This document shows, in pieces, positions 24,444 through 32,700 of a stretch of DNA of 48,984 bases. Source of the DNA: DRYM01 sp964526225. GTDB taxonomy: Archaea; Thermoproteota; Thermoprotei_A; EX4484-217-1. Location: contig CAZGLL010000012.1 of the NCBI GenBank assembly GCA_964526225.1, forward strand, positions 1 through 48,984, in the 5' to 3' direction. The position numbers and the translations under genes were made by a program. Every line of letters begins with the position of its first letter. Position 1 is the first letter of the stretch. The notes under the pieces were generated by a model that made no database searches, was not told the DNA's origin, and worked only from the letters and a program-made list of their open reading frames with translations.

Positions 24444-24884
24444 TTAAACTATTTACTACACAGCACTGCTTTAAGCATAACTATGTAGAAGTTTAAGAAA
24501 GAACTATATGGAATAAATAGGAAGTTTTCAAATATAGTGCGGAAAGGTAATGATGAGCTAAGAAGGAATCGTTTAAATACGGTAAACCATTTTTCTGAAT
24601 AATATTAGACTTTACGTTTACTATTTAGTAAAGGAATGCAAGTACGAAAAACTATAACGTTTACTCTTCCCCGGATTTTCAAGGCAAATTTTATATGGAG
24701 AAACGTTTTTCATAGAAATCGTTCTAACTAGAAGAATTATCAGAAAACTCATGTTTAGCCCTAAAACTCAGATAAAAGCATTTGAAGAATTCGTAAAATA
24801 CAATAAATTAGTGTAGCAGTTCAGGAGATTATCAGGGAAATAAGTAAGAAATAAATCGTATGACATAGAGAAACAATGTTTGAA
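24444..24884. other. Gene-poor stretch with a possible transposase-like relic
   Basis: No intact gene. From 24730 to 24885 one plus frame reads RRIIRKLMFSPKTQIKAFEE, FVKYNKLV, stop, QFRRLSGK, stop, VRNKSYDIEKQCLK. The first part resembles the start of an IS605-type TnpB (basic strand, then ..P..Q...FEEFVKYN), interrupted by two stops. If so, this is a very old N-terminal fragment. Low confidence. Confidence 0.3.
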
Positions 24885-24933
24885 ATGATGAAGGCTAGAT
24901 TATCTGAAAAGTGATGAAGGTTTCTGGTGCTGA
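24885..24933 (+). ncRNA. C/D-box sRNA guiding 2'-O-methylation
   Basis: All four boxes occur in order with archaeal spacing: C box ATGATGA (24885-24891), 12-nt guide (24892-24903), D' box CTGA (24904-24907), 3 nt, C' box GTGATGA (24911-24917), 12-nt guide (24918-24929), D box CTGA (24930-24933). Two 12-nt inter-box spacers and a short D'-C' gap are the canonical archaeal geometry for L7Ae/Nop5/fibrillarin assembly. By the box-plus-five rule, the D guide AGGTTTCTGGTG would direct methylation of the A in CACCAGAAACCT. The D' guide AGGCTAGATTAT would direct it to the fifth base (U) of AUAAUCUAGCCU. Targets not identified. Confidence 0.78.
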
Positions 24934-25366
24934 TAGCGGATAGTGATGCTAGTTCACCATAACGTGAAGTATTATTAACCATCGCATTTCTGCTTCCTAG
25001 TTTCTTTGCAACTTTAACGAGAAATAGATATCACATGGGTTGGAGCTGTAACTGCTATAACCACAGTCCGAATTATGTATCACTTGACACTATACCATTA
25101 TTAGAACTCCCTTCCAGTACTTGAGTAAAACGAGATCGATAAATTATTTTGATATCTTCACTCATAATATTTTAAAATCTTCAATTTAGCTTGATATTTT
25201 CTCATAGTGGAAACAAGATACGTAGATAAGACCATTACATAGGGTTTAAGTCCTAACGTATATTGGCCGGAAGAATATGGAGAAAATATAGTAAGGAGAA
25301 TGTCTGCATTGGCTATATACTAAATCTTATATACAATTATCGTATACATTAAATTGGGATTTAAGC
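24934..25366. other. Gene-free stretch upstream of a VapBC locus
   Basis: AT-rich, no coding frame of more than a few dozen codons with protein-like composition on either strand. The end holds promoter-like sequence for the next locus: CTATATACTAAATCTTATATAC around 25312-25333, giving a transcript start near 25355 and a short leader before TTG 25367. Confidence 0.4.
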
Positions 25367-25594
25367 TTGAGCACAACAACATTAAGCATTAGAATTAGGA
25401 AGGATCTTAAGGAGAAAATGAAGAAATTCAAAAATATCGACTGGAGAAGGGAGATAGAACAATTTATTGAAGAAAAAATTAGGGAATTGGAGTTAGGAGA
25501 AATCCTAAATACCATAGATAATGTGTTAAAGGATATTCCTTCATCAAAGGAGCCTGCATGGAAGACAATTAGAGAAATAAGGGAGTCAAGGTAA
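25367..25594 (+). CDS. vapB: Ribbon-helix-helix antitoxin (VapB, CopG-like)
   Basis: 75 residues from TTG. N-terminal RHH motif STTTLSIRIRKDLKEKMKKF then a helix WRREIEQFIEEKIRELELGE and an extended tail for toxin binding (SSKEPAWKTIREIRESR). It differs from the three AbrB-type antitoxins in the window. The toxin follows after 5 nt, so the two are co-translated. TATA-like sequence lies about 35-40 nt upstream. Confidence 0.85.
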   Translation: MSTTTLSIRIRKDLKEKMKKFKNIDWRREIEQFIEEKIRELELGEILNTIDNVLKDIPSSKEPAWKTIREIRESR

Positions 25595-25599
25595 ATTCA

Positions 25600-26022
25600 A
25601 TGTATGTCGTGGACTCATCTATATTCGCAAGTATTATAGTTAAAGACGAATTTTTTCACAAGGCTAAGGTATTCCTTAAATTGAGTAGGAAAACCGACTT
25701 AATTACCGTAGATCAAGCGTTTATTGAAGTTGCCAATGCTTTATGGAAGCACGTTTATCTACTTAGGAGAATTCCCATGGACAAATACTCTACTTTAAGA
25801 AAGATGATAATACCATTAATAACCAATAGTGTTGCAAAAATATGTAGTTCGAAAGATCTACTTGAAGAAGCAACAGATTTCGCAATAAACTACGGTATTA
25901 CTGTCTATGACGCAGTATTTGTGATATTAGCGTTAAATAATAAATGTAAATTAGTAAGCTTCGATGAGAAGTTACGCGATACTCTTAAAATGAAGAATTT
26001 AGACATAGTTTACATACCTTAA
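25600..26022 (+). CDS. vapC: VapC-type PIN-domain toxin
   Basis: 140 residues, MYVVDSSIFASIIVKDEFFH at the start. Acidic ligands D5, E44 (FIEVANALW), D102 (TVYDAVFVILA) and D120 (VSFDEKL) are present, so the active site looks complete. It is of the subtype usually found with RHH antitoxins, as here. The end of the protein (LDIVYIP) is normal for the family. Confidence 0.92.
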   Translation: MYVVDSSIFASIIVKDEFFHKAKVFLKLSRKTDLITVDQAFIEVANALWKHVYLLRRIPMDKYSTLRKMIIPLITNSVAKICSSKDLLEEATDFAINYGITVYDAVFVILALNNKCKLVSFDEKLRDTLKMKNLDIVYIP

Positions 26023-26106
26023 ACCAGGAATTTAAGCTAATCAACAACTAAGTGAATCACGACGTTAATAGGTTAAAAATTAGGTGAATTTATAGAAAGT
26101 TCTTGA

Positions 26107-26667
26107 TTAGAATTTAACGTAGTTCTTGCCAAGAATTCCACATACTGGACATTTTGGCGGTGGCTCCTTGCCAACATAGGTGTGACCACAGATCGGACAG
26201 ACCCAAATATATCCGTCTAGAGGCCAATCCTTTCCCTGATCAACATATTTCCTTGCTTCCTTGAACAGTTCAGCGTGGATTTTCTCGGCTTCTAACGCGT
26301 ACCGGAAGCTTATTTCTGCTGCTTTATCGTTCTGAGCTTTTGCAATCTCAATGTATATTGGGTACATTTCCTCTACTTCGAATTCCTCGCCCATGATGGC
26401 TAATTCTAGGTTCTTCGATGTATTGCCGGGGCCGAAAGTAGCTCCTGCAACCACCTTTGCATCTTGTTTAAGGTCTTTCAGCCTTCTATAGTGGTTGTTT
26501 GCGTGTACTTGCTCTGCGTAGGCTATTGCTCTAAATAATCGTGCCACGTTTGGGAATCCTTCCTTTTCAGCTATATCAGCGAATATTAAGTAGCGCATGT
26601 GCGCCATAGACTCTCCGCCAAATGCAGACATTAAGGCATCTTTAATCATAGGTCTCGGTTCGGGCAA
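26107..26667 (-). CDS. rbr: Rubrerythrin
   Basis: 186 residues. The diiron four-helix bundle carries the ligands in GGESMAHMRY, AYAEQVHANNHY, GEEFEVEEMYPIYIEIA and ALEAEKIHAELF. The C-terminal rubredoxin-like iron site has CPICGHTY and CPVCGILG. Reduces hydrogen peroxide in anaerobes and microaerophiles using electrons from rubredoxin or NAD(P)H systems, which points to an oxygen-sensitive host. TTG 26667 is favoured as the start because GGAGGTG lies 7 nt upstream; the ATG at 26649 is the alternative. Confidence 0.95.
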   Translation of the reverse strand: MPEPRPMIKDALMSAFGGESMAHMRYLIFADIAEKEGFPNVARLFRAIAYAEQVHANNHYRRLKDLKQDAKVVAGATFGPGNTSKNLELAIMGEEFEVEEMYPIYIEIAKAQNDKAAEISFRYALEAEKIHAELFKEARKYVDQGKDWPLDGYIWVCPICGHTYVGKEPPPKCPVCGILGKNYVKF

Positions 26668-26892
26668 GAGTAAACACCTCCACCATAGTTATTTATCGGT
26701 GGGTCTAATAAATGATGAGCTACAAAATATCGTACAACAAGCTTTTAGAAGATCATAGCAGTGATTTGCGGGATATCATGCTACACTACATAGACTGTTT
26801 TGCTTAATGTCCTATAACATGTGAAAACCTCGTTACAGTAATCTTAAACAAATAAATAGAGTTTAAGAGATAAATGGAGGGAAGAAACCGCC

Positions 26893-28239
26893 ATGCCTAG
26901 AGTACCTATTGGTAGTAGGGAGCTGAGAATACTTGTTGAAACTGTTAAGTTAGCTGAGGAAATAAAGCCCAGTCAGCAAGCTAAAAGAAACGTTTTTAGG
27001 AAACATAGGATTCTGGGAACAGATGTTGACCGTGTTTTAACGGCAATATTCTACAATACTATGAGAAGGTTAGGGATAATAGACAAGGTTATTTCTGATG
27101 TGACAAAGGTACCTAACGTATTGATTCTTGATCCATGGCTTAGAGCAGCGCTAAGAGTTGCAACGAACCTACTATTATTCGATAGGATTTCTGATAAGCT
27201 TAAAAGACTTCTTAAATGGAAAGTGGCCGACTATATTTCAGCGATGACCCATCCATATGTTGGAATGTACTATTGGAGGGTTTTTGATGAAATAGAAAAG
27301 TACGAAATAAGGCCTAAGGATAAGGATGAGGAACTCGAGATAAAATACTTACTACCTTCATGGTTTATTTCTAAAATGAGAAGTCTTCTGGGCGATAGTG
27401 AAGCTGAAGAACTCTTCAAAGCCCTAAACACAAAGCTTCCAATTAGTGTTAGAGTGAATACGTTAAAAGCTTCAGTAGAAGAAGTTGTTGAGGAACTTAG
27501 GAAACTAGGTAAGAACCCTGTAGTAAGCAGTTATGTGCCAGTAGTAGTGAAGTTTGATGGACCACTGGACTTCGATAACACTAGAATTTACAGGGAAGGA
27601 AAAGTAGTGATTCAGGAGGAAGCGGCAGCTGTAGCATCAATACTTCTTAACCCCAAACCTGGGGAAACCGTTGTTGACATGTGTGCAGCTCCCGGAGGAA
27701 AAACAACCCATATAGCAGAACTTATGAAGAATAGGGGTATTATTTACGCTTTTGACATCGACAAGTACCGTATTAGGAGAATGAAGGAGCTTATAAGGAG
27801 GACAGGTGTTAGAATTGTTAAGATTTTCAAGGAGGATGCCAATAGAGCGCCTGAAATTCTAGGTGAAGAAGTAGCTGATAAGGTGATGCTTGATGCTCCA
27901 TGTACAGCTAGTGGAACAATAATGAAAAACCTCGAACTTAGATGGAGGCTTAGACCCGACGGTATTACCGAAATAGCTCAGCAACAATACGAACTACTTA
28001 AAACAGCAACTAAGCTTGTCAAGCCCGGCGGGAACATACTTTACTGCACATGTTCGCTATTTCCTGAGGAAAACGAGGAGCTGATCTCTAAAATACTAAG
28101 GGAACATAGCGAAATGGAGCTTGTACCTTTGAAAAAGCCTTACTCAGAAGGGTTCCTTAAGGGAACTATGAGAGCATGGCCCCATAGGCACGGTACTGTA
28201 GGTTTCTTCTATGCTCTCCTAAGGAAGAAGGAGAAATAG
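26893..28239 (+). CDS. NSUN/RsmB-type RNA m5C methyltransferase
   Basis: 448 residues. The N-terminal NusB-like helical domain (RVLTAIFYNTMRRLGIIDKV, RAALRVATNLLLF) is followed by a class I SAM-dependent methyltransferase. That domain has motif I MCAAPGGKTTHIAEL, motif IV with the release Cys in DAPCTASG, and motif VI with the catalytic Cys in LYCTCSLFPEENEE. It methylates C5 of cytosine in rRNA or tRNA; the target is unknown. It uses ATG 26893, preceded by GGAGGGAAG. Its stop is 1 nt from the convergent PH-domain gene. Confidence 0.9.
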   Translation: MPRVPIGSRELRILVETVKLAEEIKPSQQAKRNVFRKHRILGTDVDRVLTAIFYNTMRRLGIIDKVISDVTKVPNVLILDPWLRAALRVATNLLLFDRISDKLKRLLKWKVADYISAMTHPYVGMYYWRVFDEIEKYEIRPKDKDEELEIKYLLPSWFISKMRSLLGDSEAEELFKALNTKLPISVRVNTLKASVEEVVEELRKLGKNPVVSSYVPVVVKFDGPLDFDNTRIYREGKVVIQEEAAAVASILLNPKPGETVVDMCAAPGGKTTHIAELMKNRGIIYAFDIDKYRIRRMKELIRRTGVRIVKIFKEDANRAPEILGEEVADKVMLDAPCTASGTIMKNLELRWRLRPDGITEIAQQQYELLKTATKLVKPGGNILYCTCSLFPEENEELISKILREHSEMELVPLKKPYSEGFLKGTMRAWPHRHGTVGFFYALLRKKEK

Positions 28240-28240
28240 G

Positions 28241-28795
28241 TTATGCTTTCTCTCTGAGCTCTTCAAGGATAGACCTTATCTTCTTAAGCTCCTCAAGTAT
28301 TTCCTCCTCAATAACCCTCCTTTCTTTAGAGGAAAGAATACCAACCTTTCTTCTCACATTAGATGCTATTTCACTGGCTAAGTTGGCGTCTATTTGGAAA
28401 AACGTTAGTTCAGGTCTAAGTGTTCCCTGAGCTGGTGTGTATATGTCTACGTTAGCTAGTTTCAGAGATCTTTGAAGCGGGCCTTGCCTAACTCTTACTT
28501 CTGAAACTAAATTGTATGGTACACGTTTCTCCTTAACCCACCAAACACCGTATTTAGCGTAAGCATGGTTCTCCTCAAGCCTGAAAACGATGCTTCTGTA
28601 GAATCTCGGTATCCATGTAGCTAATATCACTAGTGGAACTACTACCAAGCCTATGGCGAGCAATATTCCAGCGTAAATATTGATGTAACCTATAATTGCC
28701 GAAACAGCGATCATGGGTGCAAAATATCCTAGGGAATAAAGCCAGTAAATAACCGTTATTTTAGGTGACGATTTAAATTCCTTCGTTTCAGCCAT
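28241..28795 (-). CDS. Membrane protein with bacterial-type PH (bPH2/DUF304) domain
   Basis: 184 residues. Two TM helices (about 17-37 and 42-62) are followed by a PH-like beta domain (~68-140: FRLEENHAYAKYGVWWVKEK, VPYNLVSEVRVRQGPLQRSL, LANVDIYTPA). The protein ends in a charged C-terminal coiled coil (~155-183). YdbS/YdbT-type proteins are of this kind, with roles at the membrane that are poorly defined. The layout HAYAKYGVWWVKEKRVPY is a strong family signature. Confidence 0.8.
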   Translation of the reverse strand: MAETKEFKSSPKITVIYWLYSLGYFAPMIAVSAIIGYINIYAGILLAIGLVVVPLVILATWIPRFYRSIVFRLEENHAYAKYGVWWVKEKRVPYNLVSEVRVRQGPLQRSLKLANVDIYTPAQGTLRPELTFFQIDANLASEIASNVRRKVGILSSKERRVIEEEILEELKKIRSILEELREKA

Positions 28796-28890
28796 GATAT
28801 TTCATCTCGTTAAGCTAAAGTAACGCTTTAGAGGTATTTAAAGATGTTCTAAATAATAGATTAATTAAGGTTGGACCATAGGTGAAATTC

Positions 28891-29347
28891 ATGGAGTTGC
28901 AGAAAAGAGTTCTCATAACGTTAAAACACTAAGTATCTTAGCCATAGTATTGCTACTTACCACATTTTCTATTACATTAAGCTTCCTAGTTTTCGAAGAG
29001 AAATGTTCCATTAGAACGTTTTTAGCTTTAGCTAAAGGAAACATACTATGTTTTCAGAAGCAAGCAATTGTGAAGACTGCCCGGAAATTATCGCAAAGGA
29101 TTCTTATTTAGATTCAAACGTGCATCTAAGACCACTGCCGACTAATGTGACTACCACAGGCGTAAACTATAGATTAGTGATAATTGAGGGGAACATAAGA
29201 GATTATGTGATGGAAGGAGACTTGGTAAAAATGAATCTTAGCGAAGGAGTAATAACTATTCCAAGAACGAATAAAACTATAAGGTTTAAACCTTTTTGCT
29301 TCTCGTATATTGTGATAATCCAACTATTCCGAACTTACCTGTATTAG
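28891..29347 (+). pseudogene. Frameshifted small signal-anchored protein, family unknown
   Basis: ATG 28891 opens MELQKRVLIT, slips, and continues as VKTLSILAIVLLLTTFSITL, SFLVFEEKCSIRTFLALAKG: a signal anchor. A second slip leads at 29048 to MFSEASNCEDCPEIIAKDSY, NVHLRPLPTNVTTTGVNYRL and GVITIPRTNKTIRFKP, a beta-rich exported domain with two sequons. Each junction needs only one base. Only the last piece (29048-29347) is a long open frame. No family recognised. The ABC transporter promoter follows. Confidence 0.5.
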
Positions 29348-29413
29348 AAAGTTGTTTGTTGAGTAAAGTTTATGGTTTACTAAATACTCTCTCGTTAAAC
29401 CAAAGGTTTTTTC

Positions 29414-29423
29414 TTATATATTA
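29414..29423 (+). promoter_or_regulatory. Probable TATA box of the ABC transporter operon
   Basis: TTATATATTA, about 54-63 nt before the ATG at 29477, giving a short 5' leader. No other gene lies between it and the first permease. Confidence 0.5.
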
Positions 29424-29476
29424 GCATCAGTATAGCTTACGTTAGATAGTGAAGCTCGCTGGGGAATGCGGCTAAA

Positions 29477-30343
29477 ATGTCTAAGCATCGTACAGACTTT
29501 GAAAAGTATGTTCCGTATCTTCTAGTTCTTCCTGCACTTAGCTACCTAATATTCTTCATAGGGTATCCTCTCGTTCAAGCACTGTATTTAGCATTGTTCC
29601 CCAATGGAAGTTTCAGTATGGAAAATATTGATTACCTACTTACAAGTCCGTTTTCGAGATTTGAAGAAGCTTTCACAAACACTTTACTTTTGGTTATAGT
29701 TATAATACCTATTCAAGTAGCTCTAGCAATAGGTTTAGCAATGCTCTTCAACATGAAATTCCCTGGGAGAAATACAGCACTATACATTATAGTTTTGCCT
29801 TTAACTATAAGCGATGTTGCTGCAGGGCTAATATGGTACTCTCTATTGTCATCAAATGGTTTCTTTAATAAATTACTGATTAACTTGGGATTAATTAGCG
29901 AGTCCATTCAGTTCTTCGGATACCAATATAGGCCCATGGAGTTTTTAGCTATTGTACTAACTGAGTTATGGAGAGCTACAGCAATAGTTTTCGTAATACT
30001 GTTCGCTGGATTGCAAATGATAAGTAAAGAATATATTGAGGCAGCTGAGGTTTTCGGAGCAACGGTTTGGCAGAGAATAAGGTACATAGTTTTCCCCATG
30101 CTTAAACCTAGCCTCCAAGCAGCGTTGATTATTAGAACTCTTTTCGCATTCCAAATATTCGGTGTAGTATGGATTCTCGCTGGAAGGGACATACCGGTTC
30201 TAGCTGGAGAAGCATACTATGAGCAAGTAGAGTTAAAACATACTGGTGTAGCAGCAATTTACGCATTAATTATCGCCTTAATTTGCGTAGCTATAGGGTA
30301 TGTTTACATTAAGTTTTTCAAAGCAAAATATCTTGAGGTGTAA
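29477..30343 (+). CDS. CUT1-type ABC transporter permease (MalF/UgpA-like)
   Basis: 288 residues, six TM helices. The EAA loop that docks on the ATPase is EYIEAAEVFGATVWQRIRYI, then VFPMLKP (~190-216). First gene of a three-gene operon: permease, permease, ATPase, with 6-nt spacings. No solute-binding protein gene is adjacent, which is unusual for this class. The only family-1 binding domain in the window is part of the fused protein at 41028-43622, on the other strand 9 kb away. Confidence 0.92.
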   Translation: MSKHRTDFEKYVPYLLVLPALSYLIFFIGYPLVQALYLALFPNGSFSMENIDYLLTSPFSRFEEAFTNTLLLVIVIIPIQVALAIGLAMLFNMKFPGRNTALYIIVLPLTISDVAAGLIWYSLLSSNGFFNKLLINLGLISESIQFFGYQYRPMEFLAIVLTELWRATAIVFVILFAGLQMISKEYIEAAEVFGATVWQRIRYIVFPMLKPSLQAALIIRTLFAFQIFGVVWILAGRDIPVLAGEAYYEQVELKHTGVAAIYALIIALICVAIGYVYIKFFKAKYLEV

Positions 30344-30349
30344 TGAGTT

Positions 30350-31177
30350 ATGAAGAAGGATGAAATGTCCATTGCTAAATACTACCTCGTAAAGATAATT
30401 ATAGCCGGATTAGCTACGTTAGCTGTACTATGGATTATGACTCCTTTCGTAATTGCGATTCTATATGCTTTCACTAATCCATCAGACTACTATAGTCCAA
30501 ACATAATTTTGCCTTTAAGATACACTTTCGAACATGTACAAAAGCTTTTAGCTTTAGGTGCTACGAAAGCAATAATAAATAGCGTTGTAGTAGCCCTTAT
30601 GACAATAGGTTTAAGCTTCCTACTAGGACTACCTGCAGGCTATGCTTTTGCAAGATACATATTTCCAGGTAAGGATAGCTTAAAACTGTTCATAGTCGGC
30701 TTAAGAATGTTCCCAATAATGGTTATTGCTGTACCACTAGTTACACTATATATTAGACTTGGACTTTCAGATACACCGTTAGGCGTAGCTTTAGCACATA
30801 CGGCAATGGCGCTACCTTTCGTAATAGTTATTACATCAAGTATTTTCGCAGGTGTTCCTAAGGAACTTGAAGAAGCAGCTCTAATATTTGGTCTCGATAG
30901 AAAAGGTGCCTTCTTGAGAATAACAATGCCTCTTGCATTACCAGGTTTAGCTGCTGCAGCAATATTCACATTCATAATGTCGTGGAACGAAGTCTTCATA
31001 GCCTCAGTTCTAACCTTAACTAATAGAACTCTTCCTGCATTTATACTTACGTCTGCAATGGCTGCACCGGACTTCATAAAGTTTGCAGCGGGATTCATTA
31101 TGATTCTTCCAGCAATGGTCTTTGTTTTTATAGCTAGAAGATACCTTATAACAATGTGGGGTATAACGTTAAGGTGA
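30350..31177 (+). CDS. CUT1-type ABC transporter permease (MalG/UgpE-like)
   Basis: 275 residues, six TM helices. The EAA motif is KELEEAALIFGLDRKGAFLR, then ITMPLALPG (~175-203). It forms the heterodimeric channel with the upstream permease. Starts 6 nt after it and ends 6 nt before the ATPase gene, so all three should be made from one message. Confidence 0.92.
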   Translation: MKKDEMSIAKYYLVKIIIAGLATLAVLWIMTPFVIAILYAFTNPSDYYSPNIILPLRYTFEHVQKLLALGATKAIINSVVVALMTIGLSFLLGLPAGYAFARYIFPGKDSLKLFIVGLRMFPIMVIAVPLVTLYIRLGLSDTPLGVALAHTAMALPFVIVITSSIFAGVPKELEEAALIFGLDRKGAFLRITMPLALPGLAAAAIFTFIMSWNEVFIASVLTLTNRTLPAFILTSAMAAPDFIKFAAGFIMILPAMVFVFIARRYLITMWGITLR

Positions 31178-31183
31178 TAAGGT

Positions 31184-32284
31184 ATGGTCGATGTTCATTT
31201 GAAAAACATAGTGAAGAAGTTTGGGAAAACAATTGCAGTAAACGGTATAACATTAGATATTAAAGATGGTGAATTCATAGTCCTACTTGGACCTTCAGGA
31301 TGTGGTAAAACAACGACGCTAAGAGTTATCGCGGGACTGGAAAAACCGGATGAAGGCCACGTTTTCTTCGGGAATAGAGAGGTAACGTATTTGCCTCCTA
31401 GGGAAAGGAATGTTTCTATGGTTTTCCAAAGCTACGCAATATGGCCTCACATGACAGTTTACGATAACATAGCATTTCCTCTGAAAATAAAGAAAGTTCC
31501 TAGAGAGGAAATAGATAAGAAGGTTAAGTGGGCGGCTAAACTACTTCAAATATCCGAATTGCTCAATAGATATCCTCACCAGCTATCCGGTGGTCAAAGG
31601 CAGAGGGTTGCTGTTGCAAGAGCTATAGTTGTTGAACCAGATGTTCTACTAATGGATGAGCCGTTAAGCAACTTAGACGCGCTATTAAGGGTTAAAATGA
31701 GAAGTGAACTCAAGAAGCTCCAGAGAAGAATTAAGGTAACAACAATATATGTTACTCATGACCAAGTCGAAGCAATGACTATGGGAGATAGAATAGCTGT
31801 AATGAATGCTGGAAAAATAATGCAAGTTGGAACTTCAGAAGAGATATATTTGAAACCATCAAATCTCTTTGTAGCGGGATTTGTCGGTTCACCGCAAATG
31901 AACTTTTTCGAAGCATCAGCAACGATTAAAGATAAAAATGTCTTATTAGATGCCGGAGATTTCACAGTAACACTTGAAGGAGAATTTGCTGAAGTACTCA
32001 AAAATTACGATGGAAAAACAGTAATTGTCGGTATAAGGCCGGAACACATTTACCCACTTGACTTAATCGCTTCTAAAGAGAAAACATCTGAAATTGAAGG
32101 AACAATAGATTTTGTCGAAGCATTAGGCTCCGACACAATAGTTCATATAAACACAGGGGGCATGATAGTTGTTATGAAGATGAGTGGAGCGCATCGTTAC
32201 AAAATAGGGTCTAAAATAAGGGTTGCCTTAGACCTGAGACATATACACATTTTCGATAAGGCAACAGAGAAGGCAATAATCTAG
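31184..32284 (+). CDS. CUT1-type ABC transporter ATPase (MalK/UgpC-like)
   Basis: 366 residues. Walker A LLGPSGCGKTTTLRV (~34-48), Q-loop MVFQSYAIWPHM, signature LSGGQRQRVAVARA (~136), Walker B VLLMDEPLSNLDALL, His loop YVTHDQVEAM. A C-terminal regulatory TOBE/MOP-type domain (~240-360; GIRPEHIYPLDL) is typical of MalK-like shared ATPases. This length and domain are expected for import of sugars or polyols; substrate unknown. Confidence 0.94.
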   Translation: MVDVHLKNIVKKFGKTIAVNGITLDIKDGEFIVLLGPSGCGKTTTLRVIAGLEKPDEGHVFFGNREVTYLPPRERNVSMVFQSYAIWPHMTVYDNIAFPLKIKKVPREEIDKKVKWAAKLLQISELLNRYPHQLSGGQRQRVAVARAIVVEPDVLLMDEPLSNLDALLRVKMRSELKKLQRRIKVTTIYVTHDQVEAMTMGDRIAVMNAGKIMQVGTSEEIYLKPSNLFVAGFVGSPQMNFFEASATIKDKNVLLDAGDFTVTLEGEFAEVLKNYDGKTVIVGIRPEHIYPLDLIASKEKTSEIEGTIDFVEALGSDTIVHINTGGMIVVMKMSGAHRYKIGSKIRVALDLRHIHIFDKATEKAII

Positions 32285-32700
32285 CTAAGAGAATTTTTGA
32301 TAATGAAGGTGACAGTGTTTTCTAAATACATGCTAAAGGAAGAGATTAGGAAAACGGGTTTTCTAGAGTAAAATATTCCGATTGAAAGGAAAATAAAGTA
32401 GAAATCGGCGATACTCTAAAAACCCTAGTAGACATTTTTAAGGTATACTGTTAAACCATTTGTTTTTCAAAAAGCTTAAGGATAAAAGTGTTAAAGCAAT
32501 AGCGAATTCTGAGTTAGCAAAGGAGCGAGTATGAAAAGTAATAAAAACTATATTTTTAGAAGGAAAATAATGAGTCATAGTCCATAGCTTTCTGGAGATA
32601 TTTATTCTTAAAATACTTAGGAATAATGGGAATACAATAGATAAAAAATATTAAACAATCTTTCAAAATCAACTTTCAGAGTCATTATCATGAAGGGTTA
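32285..32700. other. Gene-free stretch between ABC and antiporter operons
   Basis: No convincing gene. A short frame from ATG 32303 (MKVTVFSKYMLKEEIRKTGF) stops after about 22 codons, and several other brief pieces are stop-broken. AT-rich sequence from 32630 (ATAAAAAATATTAAAC) can provide the promoter of the antiporter operon. Confidence 0.4.

Noticed and set aside
24550..24598. Second possible C/D-box RNA (ATGATGA at 24550, CTGA at 24595, 38 nt between)
   Set aside because: Outer spacing fits, but the inner D' and C' boxes are absent (TCGT and AATACGG at the expected places).
30640..31098. 152-codon minus-strand open frame
   Set aside because: Lies wholly inside the second permease gene and has no family signature.
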